Shown here piece by piece: positions 52,995-61,133 of a DNA stretch of 64,000 nucleotides. Under the pieces are notes generated by a model that saw nothing but the letters and a program-made list of their open reading frames with translations, searched no databases and was not told the DNA's origin. Both the position numbers and the translations under genes were made by a program. The stretch comes from Mycobacterium pinniadriaticum (GTDB lineage: Bacteria; Actinomycetota; Actinomycetes; Mycobacteriales; Mycobacteriaceae): positions 62,001-126,000 of the forward strand of contig NZ_JAPJDO010000011.1 of NCBI RefSeq assembly GCF_026242045.1, read 5' to 3'. Within the stretch, counting starts at the first letter, position 1. Every line of letters starts with the position of its first letter.

Positions 52995-54284
52995 CTAGCT
53001 ACCGCTGTTCGCCTTCGCGGCGTCCATCAAGGCACTGCCGCCCCGCTCGCCCTTCTTGTGGTGGCTCAGCGCCTGAATCGACACGTCGTGGCCCTCGGCC
53101 GCCTTGCGCAGTGCACCAATGGTGGCTTGTTCCTTCGCGATATGAGCGAACGGATCCCAGTGATACCAGCGCATCGCGTTCTGGTAGGTCATCTTGTTGA
53201 TCTCGTCATCGGGCACGTCGTGCTTCTTCAAGACCTCATCGAGCTGTTCAGGCGCGCCGGGCCACATCGAGTCGCTGTGTGGGTAGTCGGCTTCCCAGCA
53301 GATGTTGTCGATGCCGATGTCGTTACGCAACTGCACACCAACGTGATCGGAGATGAAGCAGGTCAGGAAATGATCCCGGAAGATCTCCGACGGCTTCTTC
53401 TTGCCGAAGTCCTGACCGGTCCACGTCGAGTGCATCTCGTAGGTGCGGTCGGCGCGCTCCAGGAAATACGGGATCCACCCGGTCCCGCCCTCACTCAAGG
53501 CGATCTTGAGGTCGGGGTACTCCTTGATCGGCCGGGACCACAAGAGATCCGCCGCGGCCTGCACGATGTTCATCGGCTGCAGGGTGATCATCACGTCCAT
53601 CGGCGCATCGGGCGCCGTGATCGCCAGCTTGCCCGACGATCCGATGTGCACGTTGAGCACGGTGTCGGTGTCGACGAGCGCATCCCACATCGGCTTCCAG
53701 TGCTCGAAATCGTGGAAGCTCGGGTAGCCCATCGCCGCCGGGTTCTCGCTGAACGTCAGCGAATGCACACCTCGGGCGGCATTGCGTCGGATCTCGGCGG
53801 CACATGCCACCGGATCCCAGATCACGGGCAGTGTCATCGGAATGAAGCGCGCCGGATAGGCCCCGCACCACTCCTCGACGTGCCAGTCGTTATAGGCCTG
53901 CACCAGTGCCAGCGAGAATTCCGGATCCTCGGTGGCGAACAACCGGCCGGCGAAGCCCGGGAACGACGGGAAGCACATCGACCCGAGGATGCCCCCGGCG
54001 TTCATGTCCTTGACCCGCTCGTCGACGTTGTAGCAGCCGGGCCGGATCTCGTCGAGGCCCTGCGGTTCCAGGCCGTACTCCTCCTTGGGTCGGCCGGCCA
54101 CCGCGTTCAGCGCGACATTGGGGATGACGGTGTCGCGGAAGCGCCACGCATCCGAGCCGTCGGGATTGTGGACCAGCCGGGGCGCGTCGTCGACGTACTT
54201 CTTCGGCAGATGGTTCTTGAACATGTCGGGCGGCTCAACGATATGGTCGTCGACGCTGATCAGGATCATGTCCTCTTTGCGCAT
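52995..54284 (-). CDS. Amidohydrolase-2 family metal-dependent hydrolase
   Basis: 429-residue amidohydrolase-2 protein: SVDDHIVEPPDMF at the N-terminus (DxHxxEP variant), LNVHIGSSG, IALSEGGTGWIPYFLERAD and CWEADYPHSDSMWPG with the metal Asp intact. The ATG at 54284 has GGAAGGA upstream; an in-frame extension to 54311 overlaps the operator region. Its divergent neighbour encodes a CMD protein and Rieske oxygenase, so it may act on a ring-cleavage product (inference). Confidence 0.9.
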   Translation of the reverse strand: MRKEDMILISVDDHIVEPPDMFKNHLPKKYVDDAPRLVHNPDGSDAWRFRDTVIPNVALNAVAGRPKEEYGLEPQGLDEIRPGCYNVDERVKDMNAGGILGSMCFPSFPGFAGRLFATEDPEFSLALVQAYNDWHVEEWCGAYPARFIPMTLPVIWDPVACAAEIRRNAARGVHSLTFSENPAAMGYPSFHDFEHWKPMWDALVDTDTVLNVHIGSSGKLAITAPDAPMDVMITLQPMNIVQAAADLLWSRPIKEYPDLKIALSEGGTGWIPYFLERADRTYEMHSTWTGQDFGKKKPSEIFRDHFLTCFISDHVGVQLRNDIGIDNICWEADYPHSDSMWPGAPEQLDEVLKKHDVPDDEINKMTYQNAMRWYHWDPFAHIAKEQATIGALRKAAEGHDVSIQALSHHKKGERGGSALMDAAKANSGS

Positions 54285-54314
54285 TGCGGTTCCTTCCGTG
54301 GCTGCCCTCAATAT

Positions 54315-54351
54315 GGAAACTAGCTTCTCATTCCGCGAGAATCAACATCTG
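54315..54351. promoter_or_regulatory. Weak paired operator before the amidohydrolase at 52995
   Basis: GGAAACTAGCTTCTC (54315-54329) and GAGAATCAACATCTG (54337-54351) each keep one good half-site and are joined as TTCTC-N7-GAGAA, exactly as at 7003-7019. The centre spacing is 22 bp. It lies 31-67 bp upstream of the ATG at 54284. Confidence 0.5.
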
Positions 54352-54484
54352 GTAATCGCCTTACCGGGAGGTCGCGACCGTAGGCTGACACCCCGACACA
54401 CCCTCCCGACCTCGAATTTTCCGCCCTGCTCAGGTGCGGGGATTGACCTTCCGGCAAGATCGTGGAAACCTGTTATCCGGATAT

Positions 54485-54499
54485 GAGAATGAGATTCTC
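54485..54499. promoter_or_regulatory. Operator before the Rieske-oxygenase operon
   Basis: GAGAATGAGATTCTC keeps both half-sites of the window-wide palindrome. A further GAGAG half-site begins six bases later at 54506, in the ribosome-binding region of the CMD gene. Confidence 0.75.
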
Positions 54500-54520
54500 C
54501 ACCTTGAGAGGGGGTTACCG

Positions 54521-55051
54521 GTGCGCCTGACGCCGCTACCAGCCGAACAATGGGACGACGAGGTGCAGCTCGCACTGAAGGGCATGCTGCCCCGCGACCG
54601 GCAGAACCCCGAGGGCGCCGGAACGGCGCTGTCCACCCTGGTGCGCCATCCCGATCTGACCAAGGCGTACCTGGGATTCAACGTCTACCTTCTCTTCCGC
54701 TCGACGCTGCCGGCTCGGCTGCGGGAGGTGGCGGTGCTGCGGGTGGCCCATCGACGGGACTGCACCTACGAGTGGGAACACCACGTCGACATGGCCAAGG
54801 CGGAGGGACTGACCGACGCCGACGTCGAGGCCGTCCGGCGCGGCGAGGCCGACGACGAGGTCGACCGGCTGGTTCTCCAGGCCACCGACGAACTCGAGGA
54901 CAAATCCAATCTCACCGACGAAACCTGGGCCGCACTCGGCGAGCACCTCACCGAGCGTCAGCGCATGGACTTCGTCTTCACCGTCGGCGCCTACGGCATG
55001 TTGGCCATGGCGTTCAACACTTTCGGCGTACAACTCGAGAACGAAAGGTAA
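54521..55051 (+). CDS. Carboxymuconolactone decarboxylase/AhpD-like protein
   Basis: 176-residue protein of the CMD/AhpD fold: LREVAVLRVAHRRDCTYEWEHHVDMAKAEGLTDADVEAV. The Glu-His pair of CMD proteins is present (EWEHHVDMA), but only one Cys, so an AhpD-type CxxC peroxidase function is unlikely. Possibly a decarboxylase or hydrolase of a ring-derived acid. The GTG at 54521 has GAGAGGGGG upstream; the frame before it encodes the operator. First gene of a seven-gene operon to 60305. Confidence 0.85.
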   Translation: MRLTPLPAEQWDDEVQLALKGMLPRDRQNPEGAGTALSTLVRHPDLTKAYLGFNVYLLFRSTLPARLREVAVLRVAHRRDCTYEWEHHVDMAKAEGLTDADVEAVRRGEADDEVDRLVLQATDELEDKSNLTDETWAALGEHLTERQRMDFVFTVGAYGMLAMAFNTFGVQLENER

Positions 55052-55056
55052 GTACG

Positions 55057-56394
55057 TTGGCATTTTTCCCGAAACCGGCTGCTGGCAGCTGGACAGAGAA
55101 CTGGCCCGAACTGGGCACCGCGCCCGTCGATTACACCGACTCGATCGACCCCGAGCAGTGGAAGCTGGAGCAGCAGGCCATCTTCCGCAAGTGCTGGCTC
55201 AACCTCGGGCGTGTGGAGCGACTGCCCAAGAAGGGCAGCTACTTCACCCGCGAGATGCCCTCGGCGGGCCCCGGCACGTCGGTGATCATCGTCAAGGACA
55301 ACGACGGCGAGGTCCGTGCCTTCTACAACCTGTGCCGGCACCGGGGAAACAAGCTGGTGTGGAACGACTATCCCGGCGAGGAGGTGTCGGGCAGCTGCCG
55401 TCAGTTCACCTGCAAGTACCACGCCTGGCGGTACTCGCTCAAGGGTGACCTCACCTTCGTGCAGCAGGAAGGCGAATTCTTCGACCTCGACAAGGCGGAC
55501 TACGGGCTGGTCCCGGTGCGCTGCGAGGTGTGGGAGGGCTTCATCTTCGTCAACTTCGACGACAACGCCGAACCGCTGACCGACTACCTCGGCGACTTCG
55601 CGAAGGGCCTCGAGGGCTACCCGTTCCACGAGATGACGGAGACCTACACCTATCGGGCGGAGGTCGGCTCGAACTGGAAGCTGTTCATCGACGCGTTCGT
55701 CGAGTTCTACCACGCACCGATCCTGCACATGAAGCAGGCGGTCAAGGAGGAGGCCGACAAGCTCGCCGGCTACGGCTTCGAGGCGCTGCACTACGACATC
55801 AAGGGTCAGCATTCGATGATCTCGTCTTGGGGCGGCATGAGCCCGCCGAAGGACGAGAGCATGGTCAAGCCCATCGAACGGGTGCTGCACAGCGGACTCT
55901 TCGGACCGTGGGACCGGCCCAAGATCAAGGGCATCCTGCCCGATGAGCTGCCGCCCGCGGTCAACCCGTCGCGCCATCACGCCTGGGGCCAGGACTCGTT
56001 CGAGTTCTTCCCCAACTTCACCCTGCTGCTCTGGGCTCCGGGCTGGTACCTGACCTACCACTACTGGCCGACCGACGTGGACAAGCACATCTTCGAATGC
56101 ACGCTCTACTTCGTCCCGGCGACCAATACCCGGGAGCGGCTCGCCCACGAGCTGGCGGCGGTCACGTTCAAGGAGTACGCATTCCAGGACGCCAATACCC
56201 TGGAAGCCACCCAGACTCAGATCGGCACCCGGGTGGTCACCGACTTCCCGCTGTGCGATCAGGAGATCCTGCTTCGTCATCTGCACAAGACGGCGCACGA
56301 CTACGTGGACGCGTATAAGAAGGAAAAGGGTCTAACGAACGGCCACGCCACCAAGACCGAGAAGGATTCGATCAATGCCACTGAACTCGTCTGA
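55057..56394 (+). CDS. Rieske non-heme iron oxygenase, alpha subunit
   Basis: 445-residue ring-hydroxylating-type oxygenase. Rieske ligands: CRHRG and CKYHAWRY. Mononuclear iron region: LFIDAFVEFYHAPILH, giving the bridging Asp and two His. It would insert oxygen using electrons from a reductase; no dedicated reductase or standard beta subunit is adjacent. TTG start at 55057, after GAAAGG; translation is probably coupled to the CMD gene. Its 3' end overlaps the next ORF by 20 bp. Substrate unknown; such enzymes act on aromatic, steroid or quaternary-amine substrates. Confidence 0.92.
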   Translation: MAFFPKPAAGSWTENWPELGTAPVDYTDSIDPEQWKLEQQAIFRKCWLNLGRVERLPKKGSYFTREMPSAGPGTSVIIVKDNDGEVRAFYNLCRHRGNKLVWNDYPGEEVSGSCRQFTCKYHAWRYSLKGDLTFVQQEGEFFDLDKADYGLVPVRCEVWEGFIFVNFDDNAEPLTDYLGDFAKGLEGYPFHEMTETYTYRAEVGSNWKLFIDAFVEFYHAPILHMKQAVKEEADKLAGYGFEALHYDIKGQHSMISSWGGMSPPKDESMVKPIERVLHSGLFGPWDRPKIKGILPDELPPAVNPSRHHAWGQDSFEFFPNFTLLLWAPGWYLTYHYWPTDVDKHIFECTLYFVPATNTRERLAHELAAVTFKEYAFQDANTLEATQTQIGTRVVTDFPLCDQEILLRHLHKTAHDYVDAYKKEKGLTNGHATKTEKDSINATELV

Positions 56395-56731
56395 TTCGGC
56401 TTCGCCGAAGTTGCCGGAGGAATTCGCTGACCTCGAGCGGTTCACCGACTGGTGCCTGCCCCACGAGCCCGACCGTTATCAGAAGCGCCTGTCCTCGACG
56501 ATGGCCGAGATGCAGGACTTCTACGACACGGCGATGCCCCGCCTCGACGATGTCATGGCCTACTGCGACTCCCGGTTCCCGTTGGACGGAATGCCCGAGG
56601 ACGCAAAGGCACTCATCCACATGATGCAGTCGCTGGTGACGGTGTCCTTCCCGATCGAGGTGTGGAAGCAGCCGCGCGTGCTCGACAGCGGCGCGGCGTA
56701 TATCGAATGCACGAAGGAGCCGGTGGTCTGA
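56375..56731 (+). CDS. Small protein of unknown function overlapping the Rieske oxygenase gene
   Basis: 118-residue acidic soluble protein (PEEFADLERFTDWCLPHEPDRYQKRLSSTMAEMQDFYDTAMPRLDDVMAYCD), mainly helical by appearance. I do not recognise it. The 20-bp overlap with the oxygenase and the immediate downstream gene imply a real, co-translated product, perhaps an accessory subunit of the oxygenase. It does not resemble the usual cone-shaped beta subunit. Confidence 0.75.
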   Translation: MPLNSSDSASPKLPEEFADLERFTDWCLPHEPDRYQKRLSSTMAEMQDFYDTAMPRLDDVMAYCDSRFPLDGMPEDAKALIHMMQSLVTVSFPIEVWKQPRVLDSGAAYIECTKEPVV

Positions 56732-56732
56732 C

Positions 56733-57965
56733 TTGTCCGTGACGACCCTCAAAGCGGCGGGTCTGGTCGACGTCGACTCCGGCGAACTCGTCCGACCCGG
56801 AATTGTCAAAGTCGACGGCGACCGGATCGTCGGCGTCGGCGGCGAAGTCGACGCGGAGTCATCGACTGTGCTCGATTTAGGTGACAACATCTTGCTGCCC
56901 GGTCTGATGGACATGGAGGTCAACCTCCTGATGGGTGGCCGGGGTGAAAACCCCGGCCTTTCCCAGGTTCAGGACGATCCACCGATCCGGGTGCTGCGCG
57001 CGGTCGGCAATGCCCGTCGCACGCTGCATGCCGGCTTCACGACGGTTCGCAATCTCGGATTGTTCGTCAAGACCGGGGGTTACCTGCTCGACGTGGCGCT
57101 GGGCAAGGCCATCGACGCCGGCTTGATCGAAGGTCCGCGCATCGTTCCGGCCGGCCACGCCATCACCCCGACCGGCGGACATCTGGACCCGACGATGTTC
57201 GCGGCCTTCATGCCCGGCGTGCTCGAGTTGACCGTCGAGGAGGGCATCGCCAACGGCGTCGACGAGATCCGCAAGGCGGTGCGCTACCAGATCAAGTACG
57301 GCGCCCAGCTGATCAAGGTGTGCTGTTCCGGCGGTGTCATGTCGCTGACCGGCGAAGCCGGCGCGCAACACTATTCGGACGAAGAGCTGCGCGTCATCGT
57401 TGACGAGGCGCACCGCCGCGGGCTGCGGGTGGCCGCACACACCCACGGGGCCGAGGCGGTCAAGCATGCGGTGGCATGCGGGATCGACTGCATCGAGCAC
57501 GGGTTCCTGATGGACGACGAGGCGATCCAGATGCTCGTCGACAACGACCGGTTCCTGGTGACCACCCGCAGGCTGGCCCAGGCGATGGATGTCTCGCACG
57601 CACCGAAGGTGTTGCAGGACAAGGCCGCCGAGATGTTCCCCAAGGCGGAAACGTCCATCAAGGCCGCGTACGAGGCCGGGGTGAAGATCGCCGTCGGCAC
57701 CGACGCACCGGCCATCCCGCACGGCAAGAACGCCGACGAGCTGGTCACCCTGGTGGAATGGGGCATGCCCCCGGCCGCGGTGTTGCGGGCGGCCACCGTG
57801 GTCGGAGCCGACCTGATCAACGCCACCGACCGGGGGCGGATCGCCGAGGGCCTGCTCGCCGATATCATCGCCGTGCCCGGTGATCCGTTGACCGACATCA
57901 CCGTGACCAAGGACGTTCGATTCGTCATGAAAGGCGGAAGGGTCTATGTCCACAAAGCGGACTGA
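56733..57965 (+). CDS. Amidohydrolase superfamily protein lacking the HxH motif
   Basis: 410-residue protein of the imidazolonepropionase/prolidase-like amidohydrolase group: VDGDRIVGVGG, LPGLMDM, ATAF-like AGFTTVRNLG, Lys195 in LIKVCCSGG, AAHTHG (His236, His238), IEHG (His256) and GTDAP (Asp324). The canonical PGLIDxHxH reads PGLMDMEVN, with both His replaced (Glu62, Asn64). A normal binuclear metal centre is thus unlikely; a mononuclear enzyme or changed chemistry is possible. TTG start at 56733, directly after the previous stop. Confidence 0.88.
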   Translation: MSVTTLKAAGLVDVDSGELVRPGIVKVDGDRIVGVGGEVDAESSTVLDLGDNILLPGLMDMEVNLLMGGRGENPGLSQVQDDPPIRVLRAVGNARRTLHAGFTTVRNLGLFVKTGGYLLDVALGKAIDAGLIEGPRIVPAGHAITPTGGHLDPTMFAAFMPGVLELTVEEGIANGVDEIRKAVRYQIKYGAQLIKVCCSGGVMSLTGEAGAQHYSDEELRVIVDEAHRRGLRVAAHTHGAEAVKHAVACGIDCIEHGFLMDDEAIQMLVDNDRFLVTTRRLAQAMDVSHAPKVLQDKAAEMFPKAETSIKAAYEAGVKIAVGTDAPAIPHGKNADELVTLVEWGMPPAAVLRAATVVGADLINATDRGRIAEGLLADIIAVPGDPLTDITVTKDVRFVMKGGRVYVHKAD

Positions 57966-58380
57966 CGACATCGTCGAGATCCAGCAGCTACTGGCCCGCT
58001 ACGCGGTGACCATCACCCAGCTGGACATCGAGGGCCTGGTCAAGGTCTTCACCGAGGACGGTACGTACAGCGCTTTCGGTGAAACCTATTCGCTGGCTCG
58101 GTTTCCCGAGCTGGTCGACGCCGCCCCGAAGGGGTTGTTCATGACCGGTGAGTCGCTGGTCGAGTTCGACCAGAGCGACCCCGACTCGGCCACCGGCACC
58201 CAGCCGTTGTGCTTCATCGAGCACTCCGCACACGACATGCGCATCGGCTACTACCGCGATACCTACCTGCGAACCGAGCAGGGCTGGCGGCTGCGGACCC
58301 GCGCGATGACGTTCATCCGGCGGACCGGCGTTCACGATTCGGGCCGTCCGCACGCGATCGGCCGGCCGGCGGGCGGATGA
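57946..58380 (+). CDS. SnoaL/NTF2-like protein
   Basis: 144-residue NTF2-fold protein (DIVEIQQLLARYAVTITQLDIEGLVKVFTEDGTYSAFGETY, then GYYRDTYLRTEQGWRLRTRAMTFIRRTG). Members are small isomerases, cyclases, dehydratases or oxygenase beta subunits; here it could serve the Rieske oxygenase in the same operon, whose beta subunit has this fold in other systems. It overlaps the previous gene by 20 bp and the next by 4 bp. Confidence 0.85.
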   Translation: MSTKRTDDIVEIQQLLARYAVTITQLDIEGLVKVFTEDGTYSAFGETYSLARFPELVDAAPKGLFMTGESLVEFDQSDPDSATGTQPLCFIEHSAHDMRIGYYRDTYLRTEQGWRLRTRAMTFIRRTGVHDSGRPHAIGRPAGG

Positions 58381-59501
58381 CCACGGTGGCCGAATCCGGG
58401 ATGACGGTCGAAGAGTTCCGCAGCGGCCTGATTGCCTGGCTCGAAGACAACGATCTGACTCCGGGCGATGATCATTCGCTGCCGGGCCATATTGCGCAGA
58501 TGAGCCGGGTGCGCAAAGCGCTGTACGACGCGGGGTGGATGCGTTACGGCTGGCCCGAAGAAGTGGGCGGCCTAGGCGGTTCGGTGATCACGCGGATGGT
58601 GGTCGCCGAGGAGGTGCTCGGCCGCAACATCGCCGAGCCGGGACCGTACTCGATGATGGAAGTCCTTGTGCCGACCATGATCTCGTATGCGCGGCCCGAA
58701 CTGGCAGCCGAGATGGTGCCGCGTTACCTGCGCGGCGAGGAACACTGGTGCCAGGGGTTCTCCGAGCCGGGCTCGGGCAGCGACCTGGCATCGCTGTCCA
58801 CCAGGGCGACCCAGCGCGGCGACGAATGGGTCATCAACGGCCAGAAAGTGTGGACCAGCTTCGCCCAGTTCTCGAAGCGCTGCGTTCTGCTGACCCGTAC
58901 CGGGACGCCGGAAACACCCAAGCATGAAGGCATTACCGCATTCTTCATCGACATGGATTCGCCGGGCATCACCGTGCGGCCGCTGCACACCATGCACGGG
59001 GTCGACGAGTTCTGCGAGGTCTACTTCGACGACGTGGTCGTCCCGGCCGACCGCATGCTCGGCAACCCCGGAGACGGCTGGCGACTGGCCAACGACCTGT
59101 TGCCGTTCGAGCGGTCGACCTGTTTCTGGCAGCGCATCTCCTATCTGTTCACCCGGCTGGACCGGCTGATCGGCGACGGCACCGACGTCGGCGACGCTGA
59201 ACTCGGCGCCGCCTACCTCGCCCTGCACACCGTCCGCTCCCGCTCGGCGGGCACCCAGCGGCGATTCGCCGGTGGGGCGAAGCTGGGACCGGAGACCTCC
59301 ATCGACAAGGTGTTGCTGGCCGGCGCCGAACAGCGCCTCTACGAGACCGCGCGCGATGCGCTGCCGGGCGTCCTCGAACTCGACGAGACGCCATGGCGTT
59401 CGGAGTTCCTCTATTCCCGCTCGGCCACCATCTACGGCGGCACCGCGGAGATCCAGCGCAACATCATCGCCCGCCGGCTCCTCGACCTCGGGAAGGAGTG
59501 A
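58377..59501 (+). CDS. Acyl-CoA dehydrogenase, large subunit of a heteromeric pair
   Basis: 374-residue acyl-CoA dehydrogenase: CQGFSEPGSGSDLASLSTRA, WVINGQKVWTSFAQFSKRC, GWRLANDLLPFER and ATIYGGTAEIQRNIIARRLLDLG. Three bases separate it from a short dehydrogenase-like gene, the arrangement of mycobacterial alpha2beta2 enzymes. The ATG at 58377 overlaps the SnoaL-like stop; the longer frame before it is not dehydrogenase-like. Confidence 0.92.
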   Translation: MTTVAESGMTVEEFRSGLIAWLEDNDLTPGDDHSLPGHIAQMSRVRKALYDAGWMRYGWPEEVGGLGGSVITRMVVAEEVLGRNIAEPGPYSMMEVLVPTMISYARPELAAEMVPRYLRGEEHWCQGFSEPGSGSDLASLSTRATQRGDEWVINGQKVWTSFAQFSKRCVLLTRTGTPETPKHEGITAFFIDMDSPGITVRPLHTMHGVDEFCEVYFDDVVVPADRMLGNPGDGWRLANDLLPFERSTCFWQRISYLFTRLDRLIGDGTDVGDAELGAAYLALHTVRSRSAGTQRRFAGGAKLGPETSIDKVLLAGAEQRLYETARDALPGVLELDETPWRSEFLYSRSATIYGGTAEIQRNIIARRLLDLGKE

Positions 59502-59504
59502 GAC

Positions 59505-60305
59505 GTGGACGACGGCGAACTCGGGATGCTGGCCGACACGCTGGAGAAGTCGATGACCTCGGCCGCGGCGGCCGGAACACCTAACGTCGAGGACGTGCTG
59601 GCCGACCTCGGCTGGCTCGAGATGCTCGACGAAATCCCGGACGAGGCAACACCTCTGGTGTTCGGCCTGCTGGGTACGACCGGTACTCATGCCGGTGTGA
59701 TCAATGACGTCGTGCTCACGGCGGCCGGACGTCCGCCCGGTGGCACCGTCGCACTTCCATACACCGGCGGACGTTGGGTGATGTGGGAACGCACCGACGG
59801 TGTGGCTTCGGCGATGGATCCCGAACTGCCCGTCCGTGTCACCGACGCCGGCGACGACGTCCCGCTCGCACGGGGGCGTCTGGCACTGGGCTGGTGGCTG
59901 GTGGGGTCGGCTCGCACGATGCTGATGCTGGCCCGCCAACACGCCGTCGATCGGGTGCAGTTCGGCCGCCCGATCGCATCGTTCCAGGCGGTGCGCCATC
60001 GGCTCGCCGAGACCCTGGTGGCCATCGAAGGCGCGGAGGCGACCCTGCTGGCGGCCCGGGAGAACCCCGACGAACTGGGTTGTCTACTGGGCAAGGCTGC
60101 GGCCGGTCAGGCCGCGCTGACCGCGGCCAAGCACTGTCAGCAGGTGCTGGGCGGCATCGGCTTCACCGCGGAGCATGACCTGCACCGGCACGTCAAGCGG
60201 GTCTTCGTGCTCGACGGGCTGCTCGGTTCGGCGCGTGACCTGACCCGGGAGGCGGGCGCGATCGTCCGCTCGCTCGGGCACGCGCCCCGGCTGGGAAATC
60301 TGTGA
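59505..60305 (+). CDS. Acyl-CoA dehydrogenase-like, small subunit of a heteromeric pair
   Basis: 266-residue reduced acyl-CoA dehydrogenase: short N-terminal region, a weak beta domain and clear C-terminal helices (RVQFGRPIASFQAVRHRLAETLVAIEGAE, then QQVLGGIGFTAEHDLHRHVKRVF). It partners with the preceding gene. It is even shorter than the equivalent subunit at 32861. GTG start with GGAAGGAG upstream. Last gene of the operon that starts at 54521. Confidence 0.9.
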   Translation: MDDGELGMLADTLEKSMTSAAAAGTPNVEDVLADLGWLEMLDEIPDEATPLVFGLLGTTGTHAGVINDVVLTAAGRPPGGTVALPYTGGRWVMWERTDGVASAMDPELPVRVTDAGDDVPLARGRLALGWWLVGSARTMLMLARQHAVDRVQFGRPIASFQAVRHRLAETLVAIEGAEATLLAARENPDELGCLLGKAAAGQAALTAAKHCQQVLGGIGFTAEHDLHRHVKRVFVLDGLLGSARDLTREAGAIVRSLGHAPRLGNL

Positions 60306-60379
60306 GATACACCATCGCGGCGAATGCACTGGTCACCGTTTAGACTGTTGTCGGCGAAAAATTTCGTTCGTATTGGATT

Positions 60380-60415
60380 GAGAACGTAATTCTCTTCGCT
60401 GAGAGTAGTACTCTC
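60380..60415. promoter_or_regulatory. Double operator of the TetR gene
   Basis: GAGAACGTAATTCTC (60380-60394) and the perfect palindrome GAGAGTAGTACTCTC (60401-60415) lie with centres 21 bp apart. TACTCT at 60409-60414 is a -10-like TAnnnT box ending six bases before the GTG at 60421. This is the clearest paired site in the window and the basis for proposing autoregulation. Confidence 0.85.
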
Positions 60416-60420
60416 TTACC

Positions 60421-60471
60421 GTGAGCAACATCCGAACCGCTGACACGCGCTCGTTCAGAGCCCCGCAGTGA
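60421..60471 (+). CDS. Possible leaderless 16-codon leader peptide
   Basis: GTG at 60421 begins VSNIRTADTRSFRAPQ and stops at 60469-60471, overlapping the TetR GTG as GTGA. It starts six bases after a TAnnnT -10 box, the spacing of mycobacterial leaderless mRNAs. The TetR GTG has no good ribosome site, so translation may depend on this short frame. Inferred from layout only. Confidence 0.4.
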   Translation: MSNIRTADTRSFRAPQ

Positions 60472-61124
60472 ACAGCCCAAGCGAAGAGCCTGCCTGGAAG
60501 CAGCGCGCCGTCGAGCGGTCCATCCGGACCGCCAAGGTGCGCGCCGGGCAGCGCGTGCAGCGATTTCTGGATGCCGCACAGGCCATCATCACCGAGAAGG
60601 GCAGCACCGACTTCACCGTGCAGGAAGTGGTGGACCGGTCTCGTCAGTCCCTGCGCAGCTTCTACCTGCAGTTCGACGGTAAGCACGAGTTGCTGCTGGC
60701 GCTGTTCGAGGACGCCCTGAGCCGCGCAGCCGATCAGATCCGGGCGGCCACGTCGGCCCAGAAGGATCCCCTGGATCGCCTCAAGGTGGCCGTCACCCTG
60801 TTGTTCGAGCTGTCCCGGCCCGACCCCACCGCGCGGCGCCCGCTGTTCACCGACTTCGCCCCGCAACTGCTGATCTCGCATCCCAACGAAGTCAAGGTCG
60901 CCCACGCGCCGCTGGTCGCGCTGTTCGCCGAGCTGATGGAGCAGGCCTCGCAGGCCGGCGAACTGCGCGAAGACGCCAACCCCCGCCGGCTCGCGGCCAT
61001 GACGATGCAGACCATCATGTTCATCGCCCAGTCGAGTTCGGTGGAGGACGAGGAGGACGTTCACACGCCGATCAGCGGCGAGGAAGTGTGGACCTTCTGC
61101 TCCCAGGGCTTCGCCCGCAAGTAG
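60468..61124 (+). CDS. TetR-family regulator, proposed master repressor of the cluster
   Basis: 218-residue TetR protein: helix-turn-helix about 26-75 (AGQRVQRFLDAAQAIITEKGSTDFTVQEVVDRSRQSLRSFYLQFDGKHELLLALF); the C-terminal ligand domain contains LFELSRPDPTARRPLFTDFAPQLL. The first in-frame start is GTG 60468. It is preceded by two copies of the palindrome that also precedes at least six other units here, so it is the best local candidate for the repressor of the whole set; an acyl-CoA or similar intermediate would be the natural inducer (inference). Convergent with meaB. Confidence 0.9.
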   Translation: MNSPSEEPAWKQRAVERSIRTAKVRAGQRVQRFLDAAQAIITEKGSTDFTVQEVVDRSRQSLRSFYLQFDGKHELLLALFEDALSRAADQIRAATSAQKDPLDRLKVAVTLLFELSRPDPTARRPLFTDFAPQLLISHPNEVKVAHAPLVALFAELMEQASQAGELREDANPRRLAAMTMQTIMFIAQSSSVEDEEDVHTPISGEEVWTFCSQGFARK

Positions 61125-61133
61125 GCCACCGGC

